This document shows positions 36,750-45,162 of a stretch of DNA of 64,000 nt, piece by piece. The notes under the pieces were generated by a model. It had not been told where the DNA came from. It saw only the letters and a list, made by a program, of their open reading frames with translations, and made no database searches. Positions within the stretch are counted from its first letter, which is position 1. Every line of letters begins with the position of its first letter. Source of the DNA: Vreelandella halophila. GTDB taxonomy: Bacteria > Pseudomonadota > Gammaproteobacteria > Pseudomonadales > Oleiphilaceae. Location of the stretch: NCBI RefSeq assembly GCF_009856365.1, contig NZ_WMEX01000003.1:1-64000 (forward strand). Reading direction: 5' to 3'. The translations under genes were made by a program, and so were the position numbers.

Positions 36750-37976
36750 TTACTGCAGGAGAGACAGGACCTGCTGCGGCGACTGGTTCGCCTGGGCCAG
36801 CACCGAGATACCGGCCTGCTGCAGCACGTTCGCCTTCTGCAGTTTGGCCGTCTCGGACGCAAAGTCCGCATCCAGGATCCGGCTCTTCGACGCCTCCAGG
36901 TTCTCAACGTTGTTGTTGAGGTTGGTGATGGTCGACTCGAAGCGGTTCTGGACGGCACCCAGTTCACTGCGGAAACCGTTGATCTTGTCCAGTGCACCGT
37001 CAACGCGAAGGATCGCATCATTGGCATTGGCAACAGTATCAACGGATGCTTCATTGAGGCTGCCATCATCTACCGCTGCATCTGTGGTTGCATCACCAAA
37101 GTCGCCGGCATCCAAGGGGTTACCCCCGGTGATGGTTGCATCATTGATGGTCAGGTCTTCGGTCGAACGAAGCTCAAAGTCAGCATCATCATTCGATGCA
37201 TCCGGCGAGAAAGAAGCGTATGCAGCATTGCCAAGCTGGTCATTGACCTGACGCGCCACCTCATCAAATACGGCCTGCTCATTGATCGCTGCATCACCAT
37301 CAGCCTGATCAAAAAGGTCATTACTGAGGGTCAAAGACACATCGATCTGGTCACCATCGCCAACCGTTACAGAAAAGGCATCGGCGCCAGCATCGCCTAC
37401 GGCATCAGTGAATGTTGCAAAGTTATCTGCATCCAGGTCGCCACTGTCTGCAAAGGCAAGCTGTCCGGTGTCACCGGTACGTGCACTGGTATTCAGGTCC
37501 ACACCGATGGTCTGGCCCGCGTTGGCGCCCACCTGGAAGTCCTGACCGCTGAGGGTGCCATCCAGCACGTTCAGGCCGTTGAAGTCCGTCTGGCTCGCGA
37601 TCCGGTCGATCTCTTCCAGACGCTGCTGCACTTCGTCGTTCAGCGCGGAGCGGTCGGTGTCGTTGTTGGTGGCGTTCGCCGCCTGGACCGACAGCTCACG
37701 CACGCGCTGCAGGTTGTTGGTAATCTCGTCCAGCCCGCCTTCCGCGGTCTGCGCCAGCGAGATGCCGTCCTGCGCGTTCCGGGTGGCCACGTTCAGGCCG
37801 CTGATCTGGGACTCAAACCGGGTCGAGATCGCCAGGCCTGCCGCGTCGTCCGCCGCGCTGTTGATACGGAGGCCCGAGGACAGGCGCTCCAGCGCCTCGT
37901 TCTTCGTCGACTTGGACGCGTTCAGCTCGTTCTGGGCATTGATCGATGCCACGTTTGTGTTGATACCGAGTGCCAT
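36750..37976 (-). CDS. fliC: Flagellin, copy 2
   Basis: A 408-residue flagellin whose protein sequence is identical to copy 1, residue for residue. The start context, promoter and about 130 bases of upstream sequence are also shared. It has its own sigma-28 promoter and terminator. The SapC-family gene ends about 150 bases upstream on the same strand, with no clear terminator between, so transcripts of the upstream modification operon could enter this gene. Confidence 0.97.
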   Translation of the reverse strand: MALGINTNVASINAQNELNASKSTKNEALERLSSGLRINSAADDAAGLAISTRFESQISGLNVATRNAQDGISLAQTAEGGLDEITNNLQRVRELSVQAANATNNDTDRSALNDEVQQRLEEIDRIASQTDFNGLNVLDGTLSGQDFQVGANAGQTIGVDLNTSARTGDTGQLAFADSGDLDADNFATFTDAVGDAGADAFSVTVGDGDQIDVSLTLSNDLFDQADGDAAINEQAVFDEVARQVNDQLGNAAYASFSPDASNDDADFELRSTEDLTINDATITGGNPLDAGDFGDATTDAAVDDGSLNEASVDTVANANDAILRVDGALDKINGFRSELGAVQNRFESTITNLNNNVENLEASKSRILDADFASETAKLQKANVLQQAGISVLAQANQSPQQVLSLLQ

Positions 37977-38056
37977 AACCGTTCTCCTGCCTGTTCACTC
38001 GTTTTAGGGACCGGAGGCAACCACCGCCGATCCGATGGTGTCGCCTTCTGGCTTGA

Positions 38057-38083
38057 GTAACGGCAGAACCTGTCCGGCCTTTA
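38057..38083 (-). promoter_or_regulatory. Sigma-28 promoter of flagellin copy 2
   Basis: Minus strand: TAAAGGCC-N11-GCCGTTAC, optimum spacing, same -10 as the copy 1 and fliD promoters. It lies between the end of the SapC-family gene and the flagellin start. Confidence 0.8.
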
Positions 38084-38130
38084 ATCCGATTTCAGCGGAT
38101 TTTGTAAACGGATGTAACGCCCCGGGGAAA

Positions 38131-38901
38131 TCACTCGCCAAACACGAACAGATCGCTGTTCTGGGAAAACAGCGCATTGCTTGCGCCCTGGGTCGCCGCC
38201 AGCCACAGCTGTGACTGCTGCTTCTCCAGCGTCTCGAAACGCTTCAATGAGACCAGGTGGGAATAGATCAATGGCAGGGCGCCGGGCTCACGCAACCGCA
38301 GAAAGGACTCATCATCCAGAGCCTTGATCGCCGCTTCGTCCACGGCGTATAGCTGGCTACTGGCCGTGCCTGATGCCTGCCCTCGCGGTTGCCAGGGAAC
38401 AAGCAGACCCAGCTCGGCGAGAATGTCGGTCACGGCCCAGGTGGTCTGCTGCTGAGCCCGGATCTGCTCAAGAACCCGGAGCGCTGTACACGTCAGCTCC
38501 GAGGGTTCACCATCATCCTCGAACAGCGCCAGGCTCTCCTCCTCAAGTACGACCTCCCGCGTAAGCGCAGGGTCCTCTTCATCAATGCCGAGAACCGGTT
38601 CACCCTCCGCCGAGTCAATCGAATAGAACGGGTGGGCCCGCAGCACCGCGGGAATGTAGTCAGCCAACCACTTCCCTTTGGCGGATACACAGGGATTCTG
38701 GCCCTGCTGCAATCCCATCAGGGCCATGGGAATCCAGGTTCCGTCCTTGGGCATGAAAACAACCGGGAAAAAACGGGCCGCCTGGGGGATCTCCTGCCCC
38801 CAGACCGGCACCATCATCCGTTCACGCGCAAAGCTGAAATCGCTGTTTTTCTTGAGTCTCAGGTCCGAGTGGCGCGTGGCATCGAGCACCGTAAGGGCCA
38901 T
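38131..38901 (-). CDS. SapC-family protein
   Basis: A 256-residue SapC (PF07277) family protein, recognised by segments FFPVVFMPKDGTWIPMALMGL, AVLRAHPFYSI and EPGALPLIYSHLVSLKRF. The name comes from a Campylobacter S-layer locus; in other proteobacteria the family occurs with halogenase, cupin and TonB-receptor genes. Biochemical function unknown. No signal peptide. The start at 38901 has a G-rich site (AGGGGGA) about 8 bases upstream. It follows the double-PLP gene by 41 bases and so is the last gene of a three-gene operon that runs towards the flagellins. Confidence 0.82.
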   Translation of the reverse strand: MALTVLDATRHSDLRLKKNSDFSFARERMMVPVWGQEIPQAARFFPVVFMPKDGTWIPMALMGLQQGQNPCVSAKGKWLADYIPAVLRAHPFYSIDSAEGEPVLGIDEEDPALTREVVLEEESLALFEDDGEPSELTCTALRVLEQIRAQQQTTWAVTDILAELGLLVPWQPRGQASGTASSQLYAVDEAAIKALDDESFLRLREPGALPLIYSHLVSLKRFETLEKQQSQLWLAATQGASNALFSQNSDLFVFGE

Positions 38902-38942
38902 GATCCATCCCCCTGCTGTCGTCGGCTCCGGCCCGTCCCCCA

Positions 38943-41900
38943 TCACCCCTGAGGGAATCGATGGAGGCAGAGCCGGATCTTGTCAAAAATGATGCCCACC
39001 TGCGCCAGTTCCTCCTGCAGGTGGTCGTGTGTCCTCGCACCATCATAGCACCCATCCGAAATGATCCGGGCGCCCATGCTGATCCGGAGCGCGGACGTGC
39101 CATGCCCCTCAACCGGAACCGGCTGACCAATATGGCAGCAGCGAGCCGCGAGGGCGCGCTCTTCTTCGAAAGTCAGTTCCGGTCGGTCTCCGAGGTCATG
39201 GTTCAACTGCTCATACAACGTTCGGGTCTGCTCCGGCGACAAATAGCCGCCTTCTGGATGCCGGACCAGGAACGGGAATATGCTGCGACGGCGCGAGAGC
39301 TCGCCCCCCTGCATCTCCGAGCGCTGCCACCATGGGCTCGCGGGCTCGAAGACAGGCTCAATATTCGGATCCGCCTGCATCATGCCAATTGTCCCCTCAC
39401 TGAACCGGTCCAGGCCATTCGACCTGAGGGCCTCCGGAACGCGGTAGTAACGCCGGATCTCCGTCAGGGCGGCCTGCCAGCGCATGAGCATTCCGATCCC
39501 GAGGGATGGCCTGGCGTCCGGAAGCAGTGGCTCCCAGAGCCCAAGCTCATTGGAAGCCCGATAATCCGCCAGTCCGCTGGGCAGGTGCCGCCCTTTATTG
39601 ATCAGCCTTTGGGTAAACGCAGCCGGAAAAACAGTGGCACCACTGAAGGGTGGCCCCGTAAAGAACTTGGAACCCGTGAGAAGAAGAATATCGCCCTGCT
39701 CCAGGCAGTATCGAAGATCCGGCGGATCCAGCCGCACCTGGCAGGCATCCATCACCACCTGCAGACGGTCAGGCCATCGGGAACGGAGGCGTTGCAGAAC
39801 CTCCGTGGACGGTGCCCAGCACCCGAGCTTGGATTGGTCCATCGCGTGCAGAATGACCGAGAATCCGGATTCAATCCAGGCGCTGACCGACCGCTCGATA
39901 TCCCGGTCCATCTGTTCCGGCCACTTGAGACGGCCATCATCGCTGCGAAAATCGATTCCCTCATGGTCAATCGCGGGCATTCCGCTCAACCGCTCGCCCC
40001 GCAAAACCGACTGCCCAAGGCAGGTGGTGGCATCAAAGTGGCGGCCGGTGACAGAGAATGGCGTTCCGCTGCCGGTTTCATCGGCGCCACACACGATGCT
40101 CACCCAATTGCCCGGCTGCTCAGTAACAATCGCAGCCACGGCATCCAGTTGGGCGTCGGTCCCGGAAGGCGACAGATGGATGTCCGGTGCCAGATCAGCG
40201 AGATGGAACGCCTCAGCAATCGCCGCCTCAACCTGACGTGCCTGTTCCCCAAGTGGCGTCGCCGATTCCTGGCTGATCACCTGGTGTGTCAGTTGCTGCC
40301 GGTAATCATCAGCCGCACGATAGGCTTTCGACGACACGGAGGTTGCTGTTGACGAGGCAAAGGTGAAGGCCTCCTCCCTTGGCGCCGGCGAACATCCGTA
40401 GCGGTTCAGTCCTGTATCGGGATCAATAACCAGCCGCTCATCCCCATCTTCCATCAGGTGCCAGTAGGTTGCTCTCAGAAGGCGGGAAAAACGGCTGTCG
40501 ATGGTTTCTCCAAGCGACCGGATGGCACCAAGCAGCTCATCCATGTGCCGCTTTTCCGTGCGGTGATTCACGATGGCCACCCGGATGGCGAGTCGACCAT
40601 CGAGGCGGGTGGTCGAAGGTGCCGCGAGCCCCTGCAACGAAAGCTGGGTAACAATGGTCCGGTTCAATCGGTCCAGTTCGGACTGCCCACTCTCCTCACA
40701 TCCCTGGAGCCGGCGGGGAATGTAACGGAGACAGACGATGTTCATCGGAACCGGGGCCAGACACTCAAGATCCGGGCTCTCGTCCACCTGCTGCGCCGTA
40801 TAGGTGGCAAGCTGACAGTGCTCCCTCACAACGGCCGCAAGCTTCTCGCTGCCAACGCCCTGAAGAGTGAACCAGACCTTGAGCGCCAGAAAACCGCGCG
40901 AGAGTTCGGGCCCGAAATCACAGGGCCATGGCGCCCCGGCATCGAGCCCGACCGCCTGCGTCGTGAGGTATTCACTGGGTTCCGAGAACGTCGCCTGGTG
41001 CATTGCCCGGTCGCGTACCAGCAAGCCGCCAACGGCATAGGGAGCCTGGAACCATTTGTGAAAATCAAAAGCTAGGGAGTCCGCGGCCTCAATGCCCTTG
41101 AGGCCCTCCCGGTATTCGTCAACGAGGGCAACCGCGCCGCCAAAAGCAGCGTCCACATGGAACCAGAGCTCCTCATGGGCACAGACATCATGAATCGCGC
41201 CAAGATCGTCGGTGGCCCCGGTGTTCACCGTGCCCACGGTCCCGATCACGCAGAACGGCGTGAACCCGGCTTCCCGATCCGCCCGGATTCTGGCCTCCAA
41301 GGCCGAAGCATCCAGCGTGTAATCATCATGCACCGGAATTGGACGCAACGCATCACTGCCAAGCCCAAGCATCTGAAACGCCTTGGCGACGGAGCTGTGC
41401 CCCTGGGATGAGCAATAGCCAACCAGGGGGGAGGTGCGCCCCTGGACGCCCTCACGCTTGACCGACTGACCGGTACACCACTGGCGTGCCACTGCCAAGG
41501 CTATCAACGTGGCCATGGACGTGCCACTGGTCAGCAAGCCCGAACTGGTTTCGGGGAAACCGAAAAGGTCGCGGCTCCACCGCAGTACCTGTTCCTCAAC
41601 CTCATGAGCGATATGATCCCTGCCCCCGAGATTGTTGTTCAGGAGGGCAGCACAGAACTCCCCGAGGGCACCGTAGAGATTGCCGCCACCATGCACCCAA
41701 CCGAAAAAACGCGGATGGGTGTTGCCGTTGCCATACGGAAGCAGTTCCTCCCGGAAACGGCTGATCAGTGATTCCAGTGACTGGGGCTGGCGCGGCATTG
41801 GCCCGCGGAATGCCTTCCTGACTGCATCCGGCACCGGGCGCCATACTGGCTGACTGTCGAGCCCCTGGTAATGGGTAACCCCCGCCGCGAGTGCGTCACG

Positions 41901-41948
41901 GAATGCTCTGTCCAGTTCCTCCCAGTCTCGTGGGTCAAGATCGGTCAT
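38943..41948 (-). CDS. Fusion of a group II PLP decarboxylase and a second PLP-dependent (class V-like) domain
   Basis: A 1001-residue cytosolic protein with two PLP-enzyme halves. Residues about 1-480 are an aromatic-L-amino-acid/glutamate decarboxylase-type domain: THPRFFGWVHGG, SGTSMATLIAL, PLP-stacking His184 (SQGHSS), Asp266 (HVDAAFGG) and the PLP Lys298 (DFHKWFQ). Residues about 520-1001 form another PLP fold resembling class V aminotransferases/desulfurases: PSGTDAQLDA, an Asp in VVMDACQVRL, and a predicted PLP Lys near 761 (LTGSKFFTGPPFSGAT). Both lysines are present, so both halves may be active. Substrates are unknown. The start (ATGA) overlaps the stop of the ATP-grasp gene, so the two are co-translated. 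I know of no described enzyme with this exact layout. Confidence 0.85.
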   Translation of the reverse strand: MTDLDPRDWEELDRAFRDALAAGVTHYQGLDSQPVWRPVPDAVRKAFRGPMPRQPQSLESLISRFREELLPYGNGNTHPRFFGWVHGGGNLYGALGEFCAALLNNNLGGRDHIAHEVEEQVLRWSRDLFGFPETSSGLLTSGTSMATLIALAVARQWCTGQSVKREGVQGRTSPLVGYCSSQGHSSVAKAFQMLGLGSDALRPIPVHDDYTLDASALEARIRADREAGFTPFCVIGTVGTVNTGATDDLGAIHDVCAHEELWFHVDAAFGGAVALVDEYREGLKGIEAADSLAFDFHKWFQAPYAVGGLLVRDRAMHQATFSEPSEYLTTQAVGLDAGAPWPCDFGPELSRGFLALKVWFTLQGVGSEKLAAVVREHCQLATYTAQQVDESPDLECLAPVPMNIVCLRYIPRRLQGCEESGQSELDRLNRTIVTQLSLQGLAAPSTTRLDGRLAIRVAIVNHRTEKRHMDELLGAIRSLGETIDSRFSRLLRATYWHLMEDGDERLVIDPDTGLNRYGCSPAPREEAFTFASSTATSVSSKAYRAADDYRQQLTHQVISQESATPLGEQARQVEAAIAEAFHLADLAPDIHLSPSGTDAQLDAVAAIVTEQPGNWVSIVCGADETGSGTPFSVTGRHFDATTCLGQSVLRGERLSGMPAIDHEGIDFRSDDGRLKWPEQMDRDIERSVSAWIESGFSVILHAMDQSKLGCWAPSTEVLQRLRSRWPDRLQVVMDACQVRLDPPDLRYCLEQGDILLLTGSKFFTGPPFSGATVFPAAFTQRLINKGRHLPSGLADYRASNELGLWEPLLPDARPSLGIGMLMRWQAALTEIRRYYRVPEALRSNGLDRFSEGTIGMMQADPNIEPVFEPASPWWQRSEMQGGELSRRRSIFPFLVRHPEGGYLSPEQTRTLYEQLNHDLGDRPELTFEEERALAARCCHIGQPVPVEGHGTSALRISMGARIISDGCYDGARTHDHLQEELAQVGIIFDKIRLCLHRFPQG

Positions 41949-43891
41949 GATGGCTCATCGGACTCCGCAGGTACTTCCGCCGCTTCCCGGATCTGCACCC
42001 GTTCTGGATGCCGTCCATACCAATCACGGACTTCCCTGGACTTCAGCTCTGCCGCTTCCGGCCCCATAGCCTGCCCCAGGAAGTGCTCCAGGGCATCCTC
42101 TGGCCCCGCTATAACCGCTTCAACACGACCATCGCCCAGGTTGCGGACCCAGCCATTCAATGCATGCCGGTGCAGCTCATGCCGCACCCACTGCCGGAAC
42201 CCCACCCCCTGGACACGCCCACTGAACAATAGCTGGATGGCGCGGCTCGGCGCATCACTGCTGTCAAACCCATCTTCCGTCGCAGGGGTTGATTTACCCG
42301 CTGGCAACTGGAATGCCCAGGGTTCAATGCCGGCCTTCTCACAGAAATGGTCGTGCACGGCGACGATCACTTTCCGTGCCGCCTCATTTTCCGGTGTGTT
42401 CTGGTCCGTATCGATCAGGAAGCTGCGCATACTGGCATTGGCTTCAAATATGACGATATCCCCCTTGTGCCGGGGATCCGTGCAGACCGCAAAGTCCACC
42501 CCGAAATACCCGAGATCCAGGCGCTGAAGGGTGCGTTCAAGATTCTTCCAGACCCCGGGTGCGAAGGTTCCTTCCGGATCTTCCAGGAAGTCCTGCTCAT
42601 CGTCATAGAGCCAGGGGAACTTCTGGAAGGTGCGATTCGACTCACCAATATGCACGTTCCAGTCGCCGTCATGCCCCACCCGCAGGTGAATCGGGTAAAG
42701 CCGCCCACCCACCATGAAGGCCCGATATTTGGGATGCAGCCGATGATCCGGCGCACGCGGGTCGGTGTAGGTCACGTCGTGATACTGGAGCAGGTAGACT
42801 TCAGCCGGTTCAACAAGGCGAACCTTGACGTTGGTGGGGTCCTCGATGAGGTGCATGTTGCGGCCATTCTGGAAACCGGCAGCGCGCATGATCACCGGTG
42901 CCTCAAGCTCGTGCTGTTCCACGGCCTCGCTGATCCGGTCACCGATTTCCTCTTCAAGGCGCCCCAGAGGGATGCTTCTGGGCACCAGAACGCCCTCCGC
43001 GTCACCCAGGCGCTGGGCATTCTCTTCCCGAGTGGTTCTGAGGACTTCGCTGGGATGGTTGATAACCGGCACGTTCATGCGGTCACAGAGCCATTCCGCC
43101 TTGTGCAGGGCCTCGGTGCATCGGCTGGCATCCGTGATCCCGTTGTAGATGATGTCCACCTCGGGAATCTGTTTGATCAGCTCGGGGTGATCATCCAGCC
43201 GATCCACACTGAAGCGGTAGCGCGTAACCGATTGGGCATCGAGCATCTGAGCCAGGTTGTTGTGCCCCTCAACCGTCGCGAGCACGCCATCCTGCGGTCT
43301 ATAGCGGTAGCTGCCGCTGGCCACCGTTCCAAGGACCAGGACCCTCATACGCTCTGTTTCATTTGCCTGATTGGCACTGAGAGGCTGTACAAGAGCGGAC
43401 TCACTGGCCCAATGCTGGCTCAGGGACTCCTTCCCCAACAGCCCGTAGAGGCCGGCAAGCACGCGCGCGGCTGCAGCGGGTTTTTCCACGGCAGCATCGA
43501 CCCAATGACGCGCGGCGCACAGCGCATCCCAATGGGCACCCGCTTTCGCAGCCTGCCCGATGTACCGTTCCAGTAACGCTTCGTCATTCGGCGACACGCG
43601 CAAGGCTCTGGCAAATGTTTCCGCCGCCTCCTTCGGAACACCGCGTGCAATCTGCATCTCACCCAGATAGCGAAGCGCTTCCGGATCCGTAGGCTCAATC
43701 TGGAGTACAGCGCGAGCAGCCTTGACAATGGCCTCGAGTCCCCTAGCTCCCCGCATGGTCCGCTTGGCGTCAAACACCTCTGTTGCGGGCGGCGCTTTGA
43801 GACTGTAAGCCTTACCATCTCTGTGATTGCCGCCCCCCCTTCCCTTCGAACGTTTGTTCACGGCTACCTTTCTGTCTTTCGCTTTCGCCAT
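41945..43891 (-). CDS. TPR / ATP-grasp ligase / acylphosphatase fusion
   Basis: A 648-residue protein. Order: Lys/Arg-rich disordered N terminus (1-45); TPR-like helical repeats (about 50-180; DPEALRYLGEMQIARGVPKEAAETFARAL); a pre-ATP-grasp fold beginning MRVLVLGTVASGSYRYR; an ATP-grasp domain (about 285-520; INHPSEVLRTTREENAQRL, PVIMRAAGFQNGRNMHL, metal ligands in IVIFEANASMRSF); and a C-terminal acylphosphatase domain (about 555-640) with the catalytic Arg and Asn of GRVQGVGFR and GWVRNLGDG. ATP-grasp ligases make amide bonds through an acyl-phosphate; an attached acylphosphatase could hydrolyse stalled intermediates or proof-read. The substrate is unknown. The start at 43891 has GGAGGATGGA directly upstream. 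First gene of the operon. Confidence 0.82.
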   Translation of the reverse strand: MAKAKDRKVAVNKRSKGRGGGNHRDGKAYSLKAPPATEVFDAKRTMRGARGLEAIVKAARAVLQIEPTDPEALRYLGEMQIARGVPKEAAETFARALRVSPNDEALLERYIGQAAKAGAHWDALCAARHWVDAAVEKPAAAARVLAGLYGLLGKESLSQHWASESALVQPLSANQANETERMRVLVLGTVASGSYRYRPQDGVLATVEGHNNLAQMLDAQSVTRYRFSVDRLDDHPELIKQIPEVDIIYNGITDASRCTEALHKAEWLCDRMNVPVINHPSEVLRTTREENAQRLGDAEGVLVPRSIPLGRLEEEIGDRISEAVEQHELEAPVIMRAAGFQNGRNMHLIEDPTNVKVRLVEPAEVYLLQYHDVTYTDPRAPDHRLHPKYRAFMVGGRLYPIHLRVGHDGDWNVHIGESNRTFQKFPWLYDDEQDFLEDPEGTFAPGVWKNLERTLQRLDLGYFGVDFAVCTDPRHKGDIVIFEANASMRSFLIDTDQNTPENEAARKVIVAVHDHFCEKAGIEPWAFQLPAGKSTPATEDGFDSSDAPSRAIQLLFSGRVQGVGFRQWVRHELHRHALNGWVRNLGDGRVEAVIAGPEDALEHFLGQAMGPEAAELKSREVRDWYGRHPERVQIREAAEVPAESDEPS

Positions 43892-44244
43892 TCCATCCTC
43901 CGGCAGTAGCTGCACCACCTTAACTATAGCCGGCCTATCTCACACCCTGACCTTCAGGGTCTTATTCACAAAGGCTTGTGCAAGCTGGTTCAGTTTTACA
44001 TGTCAATGATAGTCAGCGGCAGCCGCGTCATGCCACTTTCTTCTTCCTGGCTCCGAACTGAAGTCCCAGATGCCACTTGGATTCAGCGGCGGGGATTGAT
44101 CGATTCTGATTTTCCGGTCAGAGAAGCATAGTCACAACTTTGCGGACGGGCTAATATCGGACAGGTTTTTGTACACGTGGAGGTCATAGTCATTCTGACC
44201 TTCCCGATTTGACTATGGGGATACTGCGAACCAGGACCTGCCAG
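43892..44244. other. Divergent intergenic region between the ATP-grasp fusion and the formyltransferase-like gene
   Basis: About 350 bases of lower-GC sequence that must hold the promoters of both divergent transcripts. I see a TTGACA on the minus strand but no convincing -10 at the right distance, a small ACCCTGA/TCAGGGT hairpin near 43951, and a repeated CATAGTCA motif near 44130 and 44185. No gene is supported. Confidence 0.4.
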
Positions 44245-45156
44245 TTGACTACGCGCATCGCTCTCTTCGGCTACTCCGATTTAACCCGTCAGTGCGCCAG
44301 GGCCCTGCAGCAACTCGGGCACCAGATCGAGCTGTTCTGCCCACTCGAAGATGAGGCCTTGCTGGTTCACTACGGCCTCAACAGACTTGATTTACCGGTT
44401 CACTGGTTTGAAAGCATCAAGGATCCGTCTTTGCCAAAGGCATTGGATGCATTTGAACCGGACCTGATCCTTTCCATCATTTTCAACCACAGCCTTCCAG
44501 CGCCCGTCCTACAAAAGGCCAGCATAGCCGCGCTCAACATTCACCCAGCCCCTCTGCCCGCAGTGCGCACAGCGGCGGTCTGGTACTGGCCTCTGCGACT
44601 GGGCCTGACTCAGTCGGAGGTATGCATCCACCACCTGACTTCGGTGATGGATCAGGGGCCTGTGATTCTGCGCTTTCCCTTCCGGCTGCGTGAGTCTGAA
44701 ACCCAGGGTACCCTCACTTTGCGGCTCGTTGATCTGGCTCCAAAGGTCATGAAACAGCTTCACAATCTTCTGACCACCGGCCCAATTCCAGAAGGTGAGC
44801 AGCAGAGTGAGGGCACCACCTACCCGTCGCTCCGGGAAGCGGACCTCTGGATCGATTTCAATGAATCCGCAGCATCCATCCGCAACCATGTGCGCGCCTG
44901 CACACCCTACCATCCTGCCCAAGCGCGCTTCCGTGGGCAGACCATTGCCGTTCATGAAGTTGGGTCTTTAACCAGCCAGCTGCCCCCGAACCGATCACCA
45001 GGTGAGCTGATTGTGGAAAATGGGCTATGGCTGACCTGCGGCGATAGTCTGGCGCCCATGACGGTTCTGGAAATTCCCGGCGAAGGTGTATTCAGTGGCG
45101 AATGCTTTGCCGAGCTGTTCAACCTGGAAAGCGGGGAGTCCCTGAACGCTGGCTAG
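44245..45156 (+). CDS. Formyltransferase-like protein (Fmt/ArnA N-terminal type)
   Basis: A protein of about 303 residues with the formyl-transferase fold used by methionyl-tRNA formyltransferase, ArnA and sugar N-formyltransferases. Catalytic-type residues are visible: LNIHPAPLPAVR (His; the usual SLLP is replaced by APLP) and MDQGPVI (Asp). A C-terminal Fmt_C-like part follows (ATIAVHEV-type region, about 200-290). With no peptide-deformylase or tRNA context, an amino-sugar or amine acceptor is more likely than tRNA. The start is uncertain: a TTG at 44245 has AGGA upstream; an ATG at 44215 has no visible ribosome site. Confidence 0.75.
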   Translation: MTTRIALFGYSDLTRQCARALQQLGHQIELFCPLEDEALLVHYGLNRLDLPVHWFESIKDPSLPKALDAFEPDLILSIIFNHSLPAPVLQKASIAALNIHPAPLPAVRTAAVWYWPLRLGLTQSEVCIHHLTSVMDQGPVILRFPFRLRESETQGTLTLRLVDLAPKVMKQLHNLLTTGPIPEGEQQSEGTTYPSLREADLWIDFNESAASIRNHVRACTPYHPAQARFRGQTIAVHEVGSLTSQLPPNRSPGELIVENGLWLTCGDSLAPMTVLEIPGEGVFSGECFAELFNLESGESLNAG

Positions 45157-45162
45157 GCCTTA

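Noticed and set aside
36687-38060. Long open frame (457 codons) on the plus strand opposite flagellin copy 2, with a matching one opposite copy 1
   Set aside because: It is the mirror of a codon-biased flagellin gene; the minus-strand frames have clear flagellin domains, promoters and ribosome sites.
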